From Crossaster papposus (Eukaryota; Echinodermata; Asteroidea; Velatida; Solasteridae): a stretch of 64,000 nucleotides of DNA. A program made the position numbers and the translations under genes. Location of the stretch: positions 372,001-436,000 of the forward strand of contig JBAIAA010000818.1 in assembly GCA_037893245.1 (NCBI GenBank), given 5' to 3'. Below are positions 22,431 through 35,800 of the stretch, piece after piece. Within the stretch, counting starts at the first letter, position 1. Each line of letters begins with the position of its first letter. The notes below the pieces were generated by a model. It was not told the DNA's origin and did no database searches. It saw only the letters and a program-made list of their open reading frames with translations.

Positions 22431-24540
22431 GTTCAATTGTGTACATGTAAAGCTGAAAGAAGTAACGGAACGTTTTATATTTAGTATACTATCTTTTGTC
22501 AAAGCTGGGAAGTTTGTTTTTGCTTCATTAGAGAAACATGTATGTTATAATATAGTTACGATAGACTTTTATTCCTTTGTTATCTTGATAGTAGTATTTA
22601 AAAAACATAGGGGTAAAAGATATATAATATCAAAGATAATTCTAGTGATATTTTGAGGTTGTGGGCAAAATTGAAGTGGTTAAGGCTATCATGGAGGGGT
22701 CCCAGTAAAGCTCCCCCCCCCCCCCCCCCCATCCCAACTCCCAACCCCGAACCAGTTTTGTTCACTTTTCTAAAACTTTTATCATCAGTTATTTTGTAGG
22801 TGCAACAAAATTCATTAACAATGTGGGTTACTATACGATTTAGAATTGCACCAAAACCACTAGGACAAAATATACGTGATTTAACTGATAATTATCCAAA
22901 TTACAGCGATTAATTTTTATAGATTCTTGTCAGTAATCATTATTCCTAGTATTTGTACCATTTCTGCCAAAATAAAAATTATATGAAAAAAAAAAAAGCA
23001 TTTTAAAACTCGTGTTGTGCTTTATGAAATTAGTGACCGCACATCAACTTAATTGAAAAGTTTGTACACCGAGTATATGATTCGTCTGCACTTTATGCGC
23101 TTTTGTTTTATTTTATAATGTAGCCATTATTATCATAACTAATACATTAACGATATGATCCAGTTGTTTCACTGCTTTGCCGCTCTTATCTAACGCCAGC
23201 CAAGGCACGATAGCTTTGGCCGCAGTGAAAGGCTAGTGCAGCCAATATGCTCATTCAGTACCATGAGCTGGTTGTGCATTTTTATCTGCAGCACACATTG
23301 TCAATGGATCGTGATTACAAATGTATTCAGCCAATTCGATGTTTAGTCATGAAAAATAATGTCGCACCAGTCACGCACCCACAGTAAAGGGGTATAACGC
23401 CTTGAAATCCCTGAAAATGTCATGTTTTGGATTGTTTAATTTTCCTATTTTGAACAAGCACGGACACCAATTTTAAAGCATTTCAAAGAACAGATTTTGT
23501 CGAGCTGCGCTGCCACAGTGTTATGGTTTCACAAGATCCCCGTTTCGAGTTCCATCTAAGCTATGTCAATTGCCATCGAATATTTGTGTTTCCTGATGTT
23601 ATCAATGGGATGTGTTTAATCGAGGGGAAAACACTCCCAGAATGATAAATATTCATGTTAGAGTACGTGATGCGATAAGGTAAAATGCGATGTACATGTA
23701 TGCTGCAAAAATAATATGCGCGGTGACTTGTTACTCATACAATTCAATAAAAGCAAGGCAGAGAATTTCATTACAAAAACAATTGTTGGTATTTTATTGG
23801 TACGTTTAAAAAGAAACTTTTGTGATAATAACTCTTCTAATATAAAAGAAGTGTGACCTGCTCCCACGAAAACAGCGTAAAGTCACGCTATGCTAATAGG
23901 AGTTATGATTGAAATTAGCAGATTTGGCATGATACAATTCCCACATAATGTTTTCTTTCGAACTTCCAAGTATTGTTTTGCAAAAGATAAGCAGAACAAA
24001 TTTGATTTTACTTAGCGTACCCAAGAAGTAAAATGTAACAAAATTAATTCTTAACTATTCTTATTTTGATGTGTGTAATGACCGCTGGTTTTTCTCAATA
24101 CCCTGCCCAATACATATTCAATTTTAAAGCTAAGAATTCAAGGAATCTGGAAATACCAAAAATCTCAACTTTTACTCTGATTTTGTGGGAGCAGGTAACA
24201 TGGTCCTTTGCATTAATCTAGTAAATTTATAGTTCATAGCTTTTAAAATAAACTGTTACAAAAGTATTTATTGATAATACATGACCCAATTCCTTTCAGG
24301 GTAAAATAACCATGTTAATCCCCAGAGAATCAAGTACAAATTTACACCAGACGAATAACTTTTATAATACAAAATGTATTAAACAAAAATTCTGTCACAG
24401 TAAGAGATGAACAATCAATTGATACATATTCAGCTTCCGTGAAAAGTAATTCTAAAAGTAATTTTGTTTAATACCAGTCTTACAATTTTCAAAGTCTAAC
24501 AATCATACCGAAATATAGGGTACGATTAGCTTTGACATGT

Positions 24541-24708
24541 GGGGCAATTTCATGGAGCTGGTAAACAGAAAATACTAAGCATGCAAATTCTTCCTTGACA
24601 AAAACAGGGTTACAAACCTAATTTTCAGGTGATTCTTATTCAGGTGGCTGGTAACCTGTTTTACTAAGCAAAAAAATTGTTGTGCTTAACAGTTCCATGA
24701 AATTGGTC
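24541..24708. repeat. Inverted-repeat element, family C (second copy)
   Basis: The ends GGGGCAATTTCATGGAGCTG and CAGTTCCATGAAATTGGTC (right end as read on plus) are inverted repeats related to 21977-22215. It is about 168 bp and more diverged. Confidence 0.75.
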
Positions 24709-26033
24709 ACTACGTCACTCGCATGCGTTGTTCATGCGAGCTCAAATCAACTTTATTAGAAGTCTTAACAATTGTTATTACTGCCCGACCGACTGAAAAG
24801 CAGTAAATCTCAGTCTGTGAAGAACATTTTGTCAATGGCTAAGGCCGCGGCTATCAACATCACGTGAGGATTGTAAAATAGCCCACTTTTGAGCATTCGA
24901 GTAGGACAGCTTTCGTGGCCTTGTGGCTAAACCCGCCTGCCTTTAAAAGAGCTGATCTGGAATGCACTCATAATGTGAAATTGTTGGTCAGTACAAGCCT
25001 TTGGGTGCATTGGTTTAACTTGCCCAGGCCGATTCGTTTTGGCTCTCATTCTCGGGGCAGAGTCAGTCATCTGAATTATATTTACATGCGATGTACATTT
25101 ATTAACATTAACCCTAACCCCCTAAGAACCATCCCCAATCCGTAGAGGGGTGACCACTGCCTCAATCCCCAATCAATTAATGCTATGGGTTTCAAGAGTC
25201 AGTGCCAATGACATCAGTGTGGGTGGTATTGAGCACAATGAATGGTTGCATTATGCATGGCTTAACATGAATGCTGGGTACGACCTGGACTTATTGCAAT
25301 AGAGCGGCGCTGCATTACATCATGGTCGGACCAGCCAATAAAAACATTTCTCATTAGCATGTGCATTGTTATTGGTTGCTACATGTATGTGTCACCACGC
25401 AGCACTCCAGATTCAAGAACCATTGGGTTTCAAAACAATGGGTCTGGGAGCCAGATAAGCCAATGTAAAATATTCCGACATCTCGTGCCCACAAATAATT
25501 TTTAAATGCAAGACTTTCAAATTCTGTGTTTTCAGAACTGCTCAGAACTGCTCAGAATACAACAAAAGGTAAATTAAAGCCCTTCAAGGCTCCCCCGTAG
25601 AAAAGAATCTTCTTCTAGTATTAAAATTTACTATTAATTTTTCCACACACAAAAAAGCAATTTTAAAGTATTAAAGTGAGCCAAATCCTGCAAGTAAATT
25701 GACCTTCAACTTGAATGCCTAAACATAATCTTCCACACTTTTTTTTTGCAGAATTGTTTGTACACCCGAAATGGCCAAATTATTAATTATAATTAAAGGA
25801 AAATACAAAGTAACAACAAAACTATGTACAAGTTAAATCATACAAATACAATGAATGCTACACAGCTACTACAAAATTATAAGAACAACCTTTAACTCAT
25901 AACATTTTTATCAAACATAAATTTGACATCAGAACACACTTTGCCTTTTATAAGGGGTCTGAAAACAATTGAACTTGCCGATTGTAAAGCCAAAATTGCA
26001 TGTAATTTCAAGTTTTTACATACAATCTGTGAC

Positions 26034-26434
26034 TTTAAAGGTAGGATACCATTTGCAGATATCAAAAATATTTACTACCAAATTATTAAGAAATATCTTA
26101 CTCGTTTGAAAGTAAATGTTGATTCTAGGCATCCAGCAAAAGGATTGCGTTAGATATCCTGTAATTATTCCGAAAAATACAATTTTATAATAAAAAATTA
26201 TAAAAAAAATAAAAGATCGCCGGACGGCGATCGCGAAAAAACAAAGATAACATAAGAATAACTGCTCGACGCCAGTTGAAAAAAAAATCGCTGTTTTTCG
26301 TGCTTTTCTCGGCATCCATGATTTTAAAACTTCGGACAGCTCAGTTAAACGATATTTACTATAAAATACAACCCCCCAAATCTACTCGTTCATGATAATT
26401 CAAGCAATGACCAATGGTGTATACTACCTTTAAA
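26034..26434. repeat. Short inverted-repeat element, family A (copy 4, reversed)
   Basis: It runs from TTTAAAGGTAGGATACCATTTG to GGTGTATACTACCTTTAAA, opposite in orientation to copy 3. It contains the inverse of the conserved blocks (GGCATCCATGATTTTAAAAC, TTCGGACAGCTCAGTTAAAC). The uninterrupted CAGTTAAACGATATTTACT here shows the empty form of the site that is occupied in copy 6. Confidence 0.85.
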
Positions 26435-26611
26435 TCATTCTACCTACCTATGCTGCATGAACTTCAAGGTAATAGACACAATTTGTCGTACTAGTTGCAA
26501 TAATTTCAAGGGATGCTTAATCCTATGATTTACTTACAATCAAGTAGGGAGTATTTTGCTGGTTCATTTAAATGGTGTCTATTACATTTGTATTTTGAAA
26601 ATGTTTGGACA

Positions 26612-26617
26612 TTTATT
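26612..26617 (-). terminator. Candidate polyadenylation signal of the zinc-finger gene
   Basis: AATAAA on the minus strand, about 250 bp past the stop codon of the giant zinc-finger gene and before the family A element at 26034-26434. It is a plausible but untested site. Confidence 0.4.
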
Positions 26618-26868
26618 GGAATATTGTCAACAGCGTAACTGCATTTAAAAAAAAAATCCTCTAATCAGAGGCATGTAAATTAATAGGCATGTTAATGTGA
26701 TCTTAATTTTATGAGGCCAGATTTTATGTACATGTATTTAAATGCTAAATGTTAACAAAACAACAATTATCTAAAGAGGAGAGAAACTTTTTATATTATT
26801 CCCATCTCCTACTGCAAGCTTATTTATATTGTCTTTCCCCTAGTACTTTACCTTTCGGATCGACTTGG

Positions 26869-29800
26869 TTAATACTGAGGCCACTCCGTCATGTGTCTGA
26901 GTTCATGCCGCTGCCACGCCTCGGCAACATCAAAGAACCTCTGACAATAACGACACTCGTAAAGCTTCTTTCCCTTGTTGCTTATAAAGACGTGCTTGGG
27001 GCGCGGCCTTTCTGGGGTAGTGCTTCCAACCTGTCTGTTCTGATTGTCTGCCGATTTCATCGAGGTGCTGGATGTAATTGTCTGGCGTTGTTGTGTGGAG
27101 GCCTTCTTGGACACCAAGGATGTGGAGAGGTTGCGACGAGGAAACCGGTGGATCTTCTGGTGGGTGGCGATGGCAGAGGCAGTGGAGGAGGAGAAGACAC
27201 AGTACTCGCACTTGAAGGCAAGGTTGTAGTTGTGCAGCTTGAAGTGGCGGTTGGCATCTTTTTCATTAGTGCTGGTGAAGGGGCAGAGGGAGCACAGGAA
27301 TGGGGTCCGGGTGCTTATGGTGTGGGTCTGTTCACTGTGGACCTGAGTTTTGTGAATCTGGAGACTGCTAGCATTAGGGAAATTGACTTGACAGTATAGG
27401 CAGGTGACTGGAACGTCGCGCTCAGCAGGAGCGGGATGCTTGTTCTGGTGACGCTGCAGGTGAACCGCTTGGGCCGTCGAGAAGTTGCAGCCTTCCTCCT
27501 GGCACTGGAGAAGGTTTTCCTCCTGATGTATCTGCATGTGGTGCTGCAACTGACCACTGCCTGTCACCAAGCCACACTGGGGACACTGGCATGGAAGACT
27601 AGCCTGTGCTTCCACATGACCCCGTGCCTTGTGCTGGTTCAGATCGCTGCGACGCTTGAATATAAATGAGCAAACCGAGCATTCATATGTCTTCTCAATC
27701 TGTGCTGGTGTAACATTCTCAATAATGACAGAGTAGGATGGCAGATTTCTCATCTCGGGGTTGATCTCGCCGCTGCTGGAATCCTGGACCCGGTTTAGAT
27801 TTTTACCACTTGGGATTCTGCCATGAACCTTGATGTAGTGGTTGCGAAGGGTCTTCTTGTTTTGCAACTCCCTCCCGCAGTCCTTGCAGACGACACGGTT
27901 ACTGGATTCTGCTGTTTGCCAGTCTCCCTTCTTCATCAGCTTGCGGTATCGGCATCTGAAGTTGGGGTTCTTGTGCTTCTCTGCGTGCCGCCGGAGGTGA
28001 TGTCGGTAGGCTGTGGCATAGGTACACAGCTTGCATTGGAAGGGCTTGTGCTGCCTGTGCACTGTCTGTACATGTCGGATCATAAGATGCCTCATCGGAG
28101 TGCGGTACATGCAGGTATTGCACTGCAGGGTCTGGTGCCGATGCAGCTTCATGTGTTGCTCCAAGCGCTCTTGGCTAATGGTGGTGTACTGACACATTGA
28201 GCACTTGAGCTTTTTCGGTCCCAAGTTGCCTTTGTGAACAATGTTAATGTGCCTGTCCCACTCCTCTTTAGTAGAGGCCCGGAAGTCTTTACAATGCGAA
28301 CATGCAAAGTACTCATCAGGAGAATCTGACAATTGGTGAGGATTGTCTTCTGTTTGCTTATCCACTGACCGAGTCGCAGTATCCATGACAGATTTAGATG
28401 CAACTTCCCTCAAAGTGGGATCTTCATGTCCTGAATTTGTCGTACTCTGGTTTCCAACCTGCTCTAGGTGCAGGTTTGATACAATACAAGATTTCTCTGA
28501 CTGGTCCAAGGCCTGTGCTTTTGATTCATAATTGAAACCACTTGAAGGTCGAGTTTCAGGTATTGCTACCCTTTCATTAGGAGAGACAGATGTAGCCTGA
28601 GCTTCAGGTCCCTTTCTCTGCAAAACTGCCTTCAAGTACGCCGACCAATATGCCTGCCGTTCCTTCTTCTCTTTAGCCTCAGAATGCGCTTGAATATGGC
28701 TCTGTACAGACTCAAATGAATGCGAAGAAAACATGCACTCATTGCAGGTGTAAGGCAGCATGAGAGAGTGGGACGATCTGATGTGGTCATCTAACATTGT
28801 GGCAGATAGGAAGGAAAAGGAACACACAGAGCACTTAAACTGGAATAACTGTTCATGGGTTTTCATGTGCTTCTGGTACGTCTTTACAGTGTAGAAGTAC
28901 CTTGAGCAGACAAAACAGTTATAGGCATTCTTTCTGTGTTTTGTACCATCAGATGAAGTCTGGGTGCTTTTAGGAGCGCCTTCAAGACTCAGTGGTGGAC
29001 AGGATGATGAGCTTGGTTCAGGACTCTGTTTTATACCTTCAAGTGGTCTCTTTTTCCCTTTACCCTTGTGAACCCTTGAATGAGCAGCAAGACCATACAC
29101 GTTCTTTGTTTTGAATGAGCAAAGTGGGCAGCTCATCAACTTCTCGCCATCTGCTGCTCCTTTGGTAGGTTCCGCCTCCCTCTTCTCCGAGTGAAATCGC
29201 TGATGGGCCCTGAGGCTCTGGATACATTTGGCCTGAAACGGACATTGTGAGCAGCAGAATCGCATGGCTGGTTGCTTCTTGACATGGCACTTACGGTGCT
29301 GAACTAGCTTACTGTAGCTGGAGAAGCTTCGATCACAACTGTCGCATTCGAATACCTCATGGTAATCATCATGTTTCAGCAACGTATCGATGGCAATTTG
29401 TTCATCTTCATTGTGGAGATGACACTGAAAGCCTGAGGAACCTTTACAAATTGGGCACCCTATTTTGGACTTGTTCCGAAAACGTGGGTTGGGAGCAGGC
29501 ATAGTATCTGCCCTCCTAGTGCTGGCTGCTTGCAGCACATCCTCGGTCCCTTCAGTAGACTGCAAATGCTTTTCTAGGTAATGACGAAGAATGTTTTTGT
29601 GGCAGTAGGCAATCTTTCGACATCCCTTACACTCATAGACCAGTCTGTGTGAATCAGCATCAATTTCCAAGATAATTGACTTCCGTAAAATCCCAATTAT
29701 GTTCTGCATTTGAACTTGTTGGTTTTTCATTAGAGCACGCTTGAGGCTGCCTTTTGGTTGCAACCATTTACCAGCTATCCTCTTTTTATGTCTCTTTTTC

Positions 29801-32800
29801 AACTTAGGTCCGGATAGGAATACCTTGATAACTCTTTTAAGAAGTGCATTGTTTTGACTGCCAGCTGTGAATCGAGGCACCCGTTGGGATGCTATGTACG
29901 CAGGAGAACTTTGGGAAACACTACTCTGATTTCCGTTAACCAAGGACGGACTTTCTTCTACAACTTTCTTTTGCAAACCTCCGTGGACCTTGAGATGACC
30001 ACACAGCTGTCTAGCGAGAGTGAAAGATGCTGGACACAACTGGCACGGAAACCTTTTGTGAACACTCATGTGTCCAGCCACTTGATACTGATTTTTAAAG
30101 GGTTTATCACACACCCGACACTTGAAGGTTTTCTTTTGGGGAGCTTCAACATTTGGGATTTTTATTTCTTCTTTGCTGATTTTTCCCTCTTCTCTGCTTA
30201 TTTTTTCCTCTTTTCTGTCCAACTTGTGTTTCTGAGTTTCTATACTCTCAGCAGGAGTGCCACCATTTTGTGCAGGGAGCTTTTTGTAGTAGGAATGATC
30301 AGTATCTTGCAGTGACATGGTCCTCTTAAACCGCCGGCGACGGCGCTTTTTCCCGTGAAGTCTCATGTGGAGCTGTCGCTGTTTGGACTTAGTGAAGGAC
30401 TTGCCACACAGCTCGCACGTGAATGGTTTCAGCAGGAAAGGCTTACCCTGGGTCATCGGATGGGTAACCAAGATGTGGTTTCTAAACTGAGCAACATTCT
30501 GTAATGTTTCGGGGCAGAATTTGCATGTGAACTTTCCAGCATGTTTTTTGGAGCCTTCTGCAGAGGTAGAATCTTTTCCTTTTGGTTTAATTCCCCTCGG
30601 TTTACTTTCTGACGTGTCCTTGCAGTTCCTCTCTGGTGATCCACTGTTGTATTTCCTGAACTTTGTCAACTTGTGTGAAATGTGCGCACCTCTGTGGCCA
30701 CAAAACTTCTTGTAATTGTAAAATGATGCATGACAGATGGGGCACTTATGAATTTTTCGTCCTTTGCCTTTTGAACCATCTGTACTGCCTTTGTTGTACT
30801 GGCACAACTTACTTGTTTTCATGTGGACTCTTTTGTGGGCATTGAGCTGGTTAATGCGAGTGTAGCTTTTCTCACAATGGGGACAACTGAAGGGCTGCTT
30901 TCCCCCAAAATTAACTTCGGAATTTGATATGGTCTGATGGATTTTACTTTTATCAGTTGGAGGAGCTTTTGAACTTGCATCTACTTCACTATTGCGATTT
31001 GTAGAGCGCAAAGTGAATGCCTTGTTCGGTGATTTTCTTTCAATATCTGCATAGGATGCTGCTTTTCTCACCTTTTCACAAACACTCCCAGATAATGCTT
31101 TTGATTGATCACCAGCTTCCGGGTCTGGACAAAGTTGCTGTAAAGGCTTCACACCGACTTGTGCAAGACAGGCACCACTTAGAAGATTTGGTGCAGTTTG
31201 GGCAGTGCATGTGCTCTGTCCCATTTGCTGATTCACACTGATAACTTTTGCTACTGGACCAACACTATCTGTGGAGTTTGCTGGGAGACCGTTGGCACTC
31301 TTTACTTGTACCCCATCTTCCTCCATCAGCAAGCTGTTGGATGAGTTACCCTTGTCAGTGTTGCAGTCCTTCAGCATTGCAAAGTCTAGCGATTCTTCAC
31401 AAGCCTTGGCAGTGTTGCCTGAGTTTTCCCGACTGCTGTAAGGCCCTACCCTACATATGGCGTGGATCACCTTGTGACCACGGAGTTGGGCTTTCTTAGA
31501 AAATGACTTGTTGCATATGTCACAGATGTATCGTTGGAGATTTGTTAATCTAGTACCAGGACCCTTCAACTTAGAGCCTACTTGGGGAGGGGTGGAGATC
31601 CCACCATCTGACCCCTGTCTAGTTACTTTACTTGGTTTGGTAATTTTCTGCTTCAATGCTTCATAGATACTTGGTCTTGTTGCCCGACCTGCTCTGCTCA
31701 CCACTACAGAATCATCACAATTTGCAGGGGCTTCTGTCAGCTCAGAATCTTGTTGTTTGTCTGCAAATGCACCGCTCGTTTGTGTCAAGGTTTCAGGAGC
31801 CTTCTGCGGTGATACCTTTTCCTGATTTACCTGCAGGTCAGCATCTAAATTAATGATACCTGTGATATCCCTGGTAAGCTTATCAGACTCCTGTGCTTGG
31901 GGCTCACTGGTGTGTGATTGCCCAGACTTCTCTGCAAAGAGTGCATCGGATGAACTTGATTTTGCTTCCGGACATGCATTCATCTTAACTCCAACTGAAG
32001 CATCAAAAGCTGTAGAATGATCAGTAGAGTTGTCTTCTTTTGCTAAGGGTGCCTCAGAACTCTGTAAGAGTTTTGTTTCATGACTTTTGGCGACTGCATT
32101 TGAATCATTAAAAACCACAAGTTCAGCCACTGGATTTAAAGCTGGGGCTTGGTTTGTTGGATCGTCGTCTTCACTGGCCACCTGCAGTTTTACTTGTACT
32201 GCATCATCCTGCCACTGTGTCTCAAATACACATGCTTTCGTGCCTTGAATGCTGTTCTCTTGAACTGCATGCAAGCCATCAATTACTGAAGAGTGTGGCT
32301 CAGAAAAGTCACCATCTGGCACTTTTAAGTTCTGCACACTGTCACTGTTTGTGGAGGCCATTAGTAGTTCACCATCCTGTTTCTGCGAGTGTCCAGAGGA
32401 AGTTTCTAGATTGTTTGTCTCAACCTCCGAGTACTGAAGCTCAAGTGTATTGAGTGTTTTGGGTAAACGTCTATCCTCCAGCAATGGACTGGAACTGCTA
32501 CCATGTGTAGTAATTGCACTTGGTTTATTACTCTCTTTGAGGGTGGAATCAATGCTGTTCTGTGGATGCACCTCACTTCTCAATACGGGAGGCCCATCAG
32601 GTATACCCGCTCTAGGTTTCCAACTTTCAGAAACCATAACAGTAACAGAATCTGCAAGCACATTACCGTTCAATGACATTGATGCTTCTTGACTTTCGGC
32701 AACAACCATGGGGCAGGAATCTTCCTTCGGGAGTTTGACCCAGCTCAATAACGATGGTGGACCATGTACACTTGGCCTCGCTTCTGGACTTCCAGTATTC

Positions 32801-35800
32801 ATTACAATGCTAGACTTCTCACCCTGACCATCAAAGCTCACCAAGGCTGATGCAAGAGGTGTGTTTTTTTGACCGTCAATAACCATTAAAGAGAGTGGTT
32901 CATCATCTACAGATGGTTTAGTTTTCCGACTACTGGTTGCCATTTTAGAACAAGACTCTTGAACATGCTTCAAATCATCAGATAGTTGATCATCTTCTTG
33001 TTTCTTTGTCAGACCTTGATTTTCTTGTAGATTTTTGATATCGCTTGATTGGCTTTTGCAGGAGTAAGCATCTATTAGACAGGACTCGACTTCAGGCTTG
33101 GTCTCTTCCACCTCGGTACTAAAATTATCAGCAATAGTTGTGTTCTCTTTCTGCACTGGTTTATCAGTGGATTGAACATGCTCTTCATTTACTACAGAAT
33201 TTGCTTCACTTTCTTTAATTGAAATTGGCGTAGAATTTTGGTCTTTATTCTCAGTCACAACAGTAGGCTGGGTAGGGGTATCAGCCATGTGCTCCTGTAG
33301 GGATTGATCATCAACCGGAGAGTGTCCTTCACAGTTTTCTAATTGCTGTTTGTTGGGTGTGTTTGGTTTTGCTTCCTGCATAACTGCATTTGTACCATCA
33401 CAAACCATGGCTTGAGTTGTTAGATTTCTGCTTTGCGCAATTTTGCTTTCATCTTTCAAGACATTTGCTGGTGAATTTAGTTTGGCTGAGCAGCCAAGGT
33501 TTTCCACTGTAGAAACTACATCTTGGTGATTCGAAGAGTATTTAGCCAGTTTGCCCTTTCCAGTTCTTGCCATGGTCTCATTTAAACTAGCATCCTTTGT
33601 GTCAACCAGCATTGGGCTCGTCTCTTTACCAACATTTGGGCATGCCGATTCATTGGATGAATTTTGTTTCCTTGCATTCTCCATCTCAGCACTTGCATCT
33701 CCAGAAACTGTGGAGCTAATGACGGGATCTGTATACTTTTGTTCAGTTGATTTATTACTGGCTTGTGGGGATAGTTCATCAGTTACACTTTTCTTCAAAT
33801 TACAACTTGAATCTTCATGAACCGCAGAGTTCATATTTGTTTCACCAACCTTTTCTTCTCGATCCTTTGAACTGGTGCAATTAATCGCTTGTGTTTGGTC
33901 ATCAGTCGCACTTGTTGGCATTGGCCGACTCATGTCTATCCCATCACTTGAATTATCACCACTCACTTTAGTTTCCTTCCATTTCTGCATTGGTTCTTTT
34001 CTGAATCTTGAATATCTGGCTCTGCTTGAAGGGCTGTCTGGGGATAACCTGGAGCCCACCATGTTTGAATGCACAGCCATGTGCCTTGCAAAATGCTGGC
34101 TTGATTTGAAGTAAGAGCGACAGTTTCTGCAGAAATACTTAAACAAGCCCTCTTTCTTGTGTCTGGTCGACCGTCTCTTCTTATTGTTGCTAGAGGCATC
34201 TACCTCAGAAGCTTCCTTGTTTTTCTTCTCGTTGCAAGCTCTCTGTGCAATGGTTCTTTTCTTGACCACACCTGACTTTTCATCGTCCAAAGTCGGTCTG
34301 ATCAGTAACTTCCATGGCGTAGCATGCTGCTTTTTGTGATCATGCAGTTCCCCAGAAGAGCTGCACATCTTGTTGCAGGTGTTGCAAGTGTATGGAATTT
34401 TTGATACCGTGCTGTTTTCTATAGAGAAAATTTGGGGTTCATCTGATCCTCGTTTGACTCTAGCATGCCAAGCTTTGTGACTTTTAAGCTGCCTCTGAGA
34501 GCGAAATGCTTTGCCGCATTGAGAACAAACATACTGAAGCTCCATGTCTGGGTTATCAGTAGCAACCACCTTGATGCGATTTGAGCCCTGCAGAGGCTTT
34601 TCTAAACCATGTTTCTTCAAATGGAACTTTAAATTCACTTGTCTGGCAAATGACTTTTTACAGTAGACACAAACAAACAAAGTCTTTCTCTGTATGCCCC
34701 ATGAAGCCTCGGATGACAGTTTGGTTCCTGTGTCAGCATTTCTCTTCTGGCCGTGAGTCATTCTGTGGTCCCAAAGCTTGTGCTCTGTTGGAAAGCTCCA
34801 CTGGCAGATGTCACAGGTGAATGACATAAGCTTCACGGTTTCAAGAAAGGGAGTGTCAAGTGATTTCATCGGCTTTTTGGTTGCTGGATGGAGCCTGTTG
34901 TTGTGGCATTCACTGTGGAGCTGCATTTGGTCCAGCTTGGGGAAGATTTTATGACAGACACCACACTTGTACTCAACATCTGCAGGCTCCACTACTGGTG
35001 GTCGCTCAATGCACGGTGGGTCAGCTGGGGGAGTGGCTATTGTTGCCGGGGCAGGTGGTGCACTCTTAATGGACCGATGCCTCCTTACATGGCTGCCCAT
35101 GTGACCTTGCATTTGAGGCAATCTTGGAAAGGTCTTGTGGCATATACCACACATGTATTCATAGTCATCATCCACTTGCTTGTCCCCTACTGAGATCAGT
35201 TTGTCTAGGCCTGTTGAGGAGCTGTCCACTCGCTGGGCGAGCCTCCGACACAGACTATCTAGTGTCTGAAAAAGTGGGGGTGCTGTCTTCCTTTCTTTAT
35301 CTCCTTCAGTTTGTTGCTTGTAGCGCATCCCCTCTGGTGTTGACAATGGGATTGCTGTGCTAAATACTGGAATCTGACCATCAATATCATGTTCATTCAA
35401 TTCAGGAATACATGTAAGTTGATCCAATCTACCCAGAGGAGATCCGTCATCGAGAAGGTTTGGCTTGCGTCCCCAGCCAATATTTTCCAGGGAGTCGGAA
35501 TTTGCTGCTGGCCAAGTCTTGATAGCCAAGCTGTGACTCTTGGGAACTTCCATGCTAGCAACTACCTTTCCAGACTCATCCATAACTTGAAACCTCTTCT
35601 TCTTGCTTACTTGGTCTGTGTTCAGAAACAAGTCTTTGGATACACGCATCCACTTATGGTGAGCGTAATAGTCCAGAAAGTTACGAAATTGCCGTGGACA
35701 CAACCTGCAGAACCACATAGAGTTGTTAACAGAGTGCTGGCTTTTGTTGTACATAGACCTCATGAAGTACTGATGGTGGGAACTAAGGCCTCTTGCAGTG

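Larger units (their letters stand above)
21506..26868. other. Intergenic: WDR1 3' UTR and repeats before the zinc-finger gene
   Basis: WDR1 and the zinc-finger gene converge here. A candidate WDR1 polyadenylation signal AATAAA is at 22425-22430. A candidate signal for the zinc-finger gene on the minus strand is TTTATT (AATAAA inverted) at 26612-26617. Inverted-repeat elements are at 21977-22215, 24541-24708 and 26034-26434, and a poly-C tract is at about 22713. No coding exon was recognised between them. Confidence 0.6.

Noticed and set aside
26749-27399. 216-codon plus-strand frame and other plus-strand frames over 26.8-37 kb
   Set aside because: They are shadows of the giant zinc-finger exon on the opposite strand, where the C2H2 structure is unmistakable.
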